Notes under the pieces: generated by a model
The model's database searches: none
What the model saw: only the letters and a program-made list of their open reading frames with translations
Told to the model about the DNA's origin: nothing
Translations under genes and position numbers: made by a program
Shown: in pieces, positions 5,498 to 6,433 of the stretch
How the letters are laid out: every line of letters begins with the position of its first letter
How positions within the stretch are numbered: position 1 is the first letter of the stretch
Assembly (NCBI GenBank): GCA_031267485.1
Contig: JAIRYY010000200.1
Location: forward strand, 1-6,433
Reading direction: 5' to 3'
DNA: 6,433 bases
From: Tannerella sp.
GTDB lineage: Bacteria > Bacteroidota > Bacteroidia > Bacteroidales > Tannerellaceae

Positions 5498-6247
5498 TTA
5501 TGTAACGTGAAATAAATAACATGTAATGGTTTTTCTATCCCGGCGGGACAATAGTTCCGCGTTTCTCTCTACAGTAATGGACGGATAATCTTCACCGAAT
5601 TTCAGTTTGTGCAGACTGCGCAAACCGGATTTTTTTTGATTTCTCGATTGTATACTGTGTACTGGTCGGATTTTTTTTGATTTCTCAATCGTACACTGTG
5701 TACAGGCCGGAATTTTTTTTAATTCTTGATTGTACACTGTGTACAGGCCGGATTTTTTTTGATTTCTCAATTGTACACTGTGTACTGGTCGGAATTTTTT
5801 TGAATTATCAATCGTACACTGTGTACAGGCCGGAATTTTTTTGAATTTTCGATTGTACACTGTGCACAGGTCAGATTTTTTTTGAATTTCGGTTTGTACA
5901 CTGTGTACAGGCCGGATTTTCTCTGATTTCCGGTCTGTACACTGTGTACAGGCCGGAATTTTCGTCGGCTGTAAAGAAACGGGAATGGCGTGCGGAGTCA
6001 ACCGTCCCGTTGGGGACGGAATATTGGTAGAATAATTGACCGAAACCAATTTTCCGCGTGCCGTCAGGTACGCTATGTGACTGTCACCACATTCCGTACC
6101 TGACGGCACGGAATTGGACAGGCCTCCGGTTTCTTCTACCGACATTCCGTACCTGGCGGCACGGAGCTTAAACGTCTCTGAAAATTTTTCTGCCGACATT
6201 TTGTCCCTGACGGGACAAATCGTGTACTCCAATTTGCTTATATCCAT
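5498..6247 (-). CDS. Doubtful hypothetical ORF across the repeat island
   Basis: This 249-codon ATG-to-TAA frame has no recognised domain, signal peptide or membrane segment. Its first half translates the hairpin units, giving similar peptides such as CPVRDKM, VPSGTE and LTARGKL. Its middle translates the 41-bp array; as 41 is not a multiple of three, the peptide repeats every 41 residues (for example KKIPACTQCTI, then RPVHSVQ, then KKSGLYTVYN). Composition is rich in Lys, Ser, Thr and Cys and unlike the neighbouring enzymes. No ribosome site is seen. I think it is a by-product of the repeats that an automatic annotator may call as a hypothetical protein. Confidence 0.18.
   Translation of the reverse strand: MDISKLEYTICPVRDKMSAEKFSETFKLRAARYGMSVEETGGLSNSVPSGTECGDSHIAYLTARGKLVSVNYSTNIPSPTGRLTPHAIPVSLQPTKIPACTQCTDRKSEKIRPVHSVQTEIQKKSDLCTVYNRKFKKIPACTQCTIDNSKKFRPVHSVQLRNQKKSGLYTVYNQELKKIPACTQCTIEKSKKIRPVHSIQSRNQKKSGLRSLHKLKFGEDYPSITVERNAELLSRRDRKTITCYLFHVT
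5538..5548. repeat. Short palindrome, possible relic of the hairpin-unit family
   Basis: TCCCG and CGGGA pair around one G. On the minus strand the context (TTGTCCCG, then GGGATAGAAAAA) resembles the outermost hairpin unit at 6200-6219 and its AAAATG...AGAAAAA flank. If related, the hairpin family brackets the 41-bp array on both sides. Short match, so tentative. Confidence 0.35.
5606..5962. repeat. Tandem array of nine ~41-bp units with dyad core and T-tract
   Basis: The core ACTG recurs at 5615, 5654, 5695, 5736, 5777, 5818, 5859, 5900 and 5941, that is one 39-bp and seven 41-bp steps. A typical unit on the plus strand has the dyad TGTACACTGTGTACA, then GGCCGGA or GGTCGGA, then a run of 7-8 T, then GA(A)TT and a short variable linker. 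Units 3, 4, 5, 6, 8 and 9 have a perfect GTACAC-T-GTGTAC palindrome; units 2 and 7 differ by one base. The edges are the most divergent: unit 1 has a different core, and units 8-9 have T-runs of only 4. Repeat-to-repeat identity covers nearly the whole unit, so this is not a CRISPR. Function unknown. Confidence 0.93.
6001..6166. repeat. ~165-bp imperfect inverted repeat built of hairpin units
   Basis: The left arm on the plus strand and the right arm on the minus strand align over about 80 bp around a centre near 6083. Examples are GACGGAATATTGGTAGAA (6015-6032) against ACGGAATGTCGGTAGAA from the right arm, and an exact 16-bp match CGTGCCGTCAGGTACG at 6057-6072 with its reverse complement at 6095-6110. 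GTGAC-T-GTCAC (6077-6087) lies at the centre. Each arm holds two small hairpins about 54 bp apart. No recombinase or transposase lies nearby. Confidence 0.8.
6002..6219. repeat. Five tetraloop hairpins, ~54-bp spacing, head to head
   Basis: Stems and loops are: CCGTCCC/GGGACGG, loop GTTG (6002-6019); CGTGCC/GGTACG with one G-T pair, loop GTCA (6057-6072); TTCCGTACC/GGCACGGAA with one A-C mismatch, loop TGAC (6092-6113); a similar stem with loop TGGC (6146-6165); TTTGTCCC/GGGACAAA, perfect 8 bp, loop TGAC (6200-6219). Loop centres are spaced 54, 38, 53 and 54 bp. The first two units point right and the last three point left, judged by loop sequence and the flanking GGAATGTCGGTAGAA-like stretch. 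Stem bases differ between units while pairing is kept. Confidence 0.82.
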
Positions 6248-6328
6248 TCTATATTATTTAATGAATACTCGATATAATACCCAAACCATCCCTCCAGCCT
6301 TTGCGGACAGCGTCCCCCCCCGCCCCGT

Positions 6329-6388
6329 GAGCGGAGCGAAGCAATCGCCCATACACGCAGGGATTGCTTCACTGCGTTCGCAATGACG
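6329..6388. repeat. Palindromic GTCATTGCG-type element, left arm truncated
   Basis: The right arm (6362-6388), read on the minus strand, is identical over 27 bp to the left arm of the element near gcvH (5307-5333). The left arm keeps GAGCGGAGCGAAGCAATC (6329-6346) but its outer CGTCATTGC is missing, replaced by C-rich sequence after a C8 run (6314-6321). The 15-nt loop is much shorter than in the gcvH-proximal element. Confidence 0.8.
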
Positions 6389-6400
6389 CCGGATGTGTCC

Positions 6401-6433
6401 CGTCATTGCGAGCGGAGCGAAGCAATCCAGGCA
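6401..6433 (+). repeat. GTCATTGCG-type repeat arm, cut by the window edge
   Basis: CGTCATTGCGAGCGG followed by AGCGAAGCAATC (6401-6427) is a complete arm, then CAGGCA. The last part, GAAGCAATCCAGGC, matches the inner edge of the right arm of the element at 5306-5416 read in reverse. It is probably the left arm of another element beyond the window. Confidence 0.75.

Larger units (their letters stand above)
5215..6433. other. 1.2-kb repeat-rich region without a convincing gene
   Basis: Upstream of gcvH no ORF has recognisable protein family features. The region holds a GTCATTGCG-type palindromic element (5306-5416), an AT-rich stretch (about 5461-5530) in which I see no clear TTTG/TAnnTTTG promoter, a 41-bp tandem array (5606-5962), a head-to-head hairpin-unit block (6001-6220), and more GTCATTGCG-type arms at 6329-6427. 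A C8 run lies at 6314-6321. The operon promoter must lie here or further right, but I cannot place it. Confidence 0.8.

Noticed and set aside
5606..5962. CRISPR array
   Set aside because: Nearly the whole 41-bp unit is repeated; only a few linker bases vary, so there are no spacers, and no cas gene is present.
6114..6386. Plus-strand 90-codon ORF at the right edge
   Set aside because: It translates hairpin units and GTCATTGCG-type repeat arms; no ribosome site or coding signature.

Overview
The window looks like a piece of a Bacteroidota chromosome, most likely a fairly GC-rich member such as Rikenellaceae/Alistipes (inference). Three things point there: a near-perfect Bacteroidota promoter (TTTG, 20 bp, TACCTTTG) at 361-392, a P-loop ATPase of the PF09820/PF08011 family that is very common in that phylum, and a glycine decarboxylase split into two subunits. 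No taxonomic search was possible.

All credible genes are on the minus strand. Read in the direction of transcription (right to left), a compact operon runs gcvH (4825-5214), gcvPA (3509-4825), gcvPB (2079-3512), lplA (1090-2082), queC (413-1078). Adjacent genes overlap by 1 or 4 bp down to lplA, and an 11-nt gap precedes queC. A separate gene for an AAA-like ATPase then begins at 330 behind its own promoter and runs off the left edge.

The first four operon genes form one functional unit. GcvPA and GcvPB make the pyridoxal-phosphate P-protein that decarboxylates glycine. GcvH carries the aminomethyl group on a lipoyl-lysine, and LplA can attach that lipoate. The T-protein gene (gcvT) is absent and must lie elsewhere. 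QueC belongs to 7-deazaguanine (queuosine) synthesis and looks like a passenger at the operon end.

The right-hand 1.2 kb (5215-6433) has no convincing gene and is a repeat island with three unrelated families: (i) GTCATTGCGA...GAAGCAATC palindromic elements, one just upstream of gcvH and others at the right edge; (ii) a tandem array of nine about 41-bp units (5606-5962), each with a 13-15 bp dyad and most with a 7-8 nt T-tract; (iii) hairpin-bearing units of about 54 bp arranged head to head as an imperfect inverted repeat (6001-6220), with a possible relic on the far side of the array (5538-5548). A 249-codon minus-strand ORF crosses (ii) and (iii) but is probably a by-product of the repeats. 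This island is the least explained part of the window.
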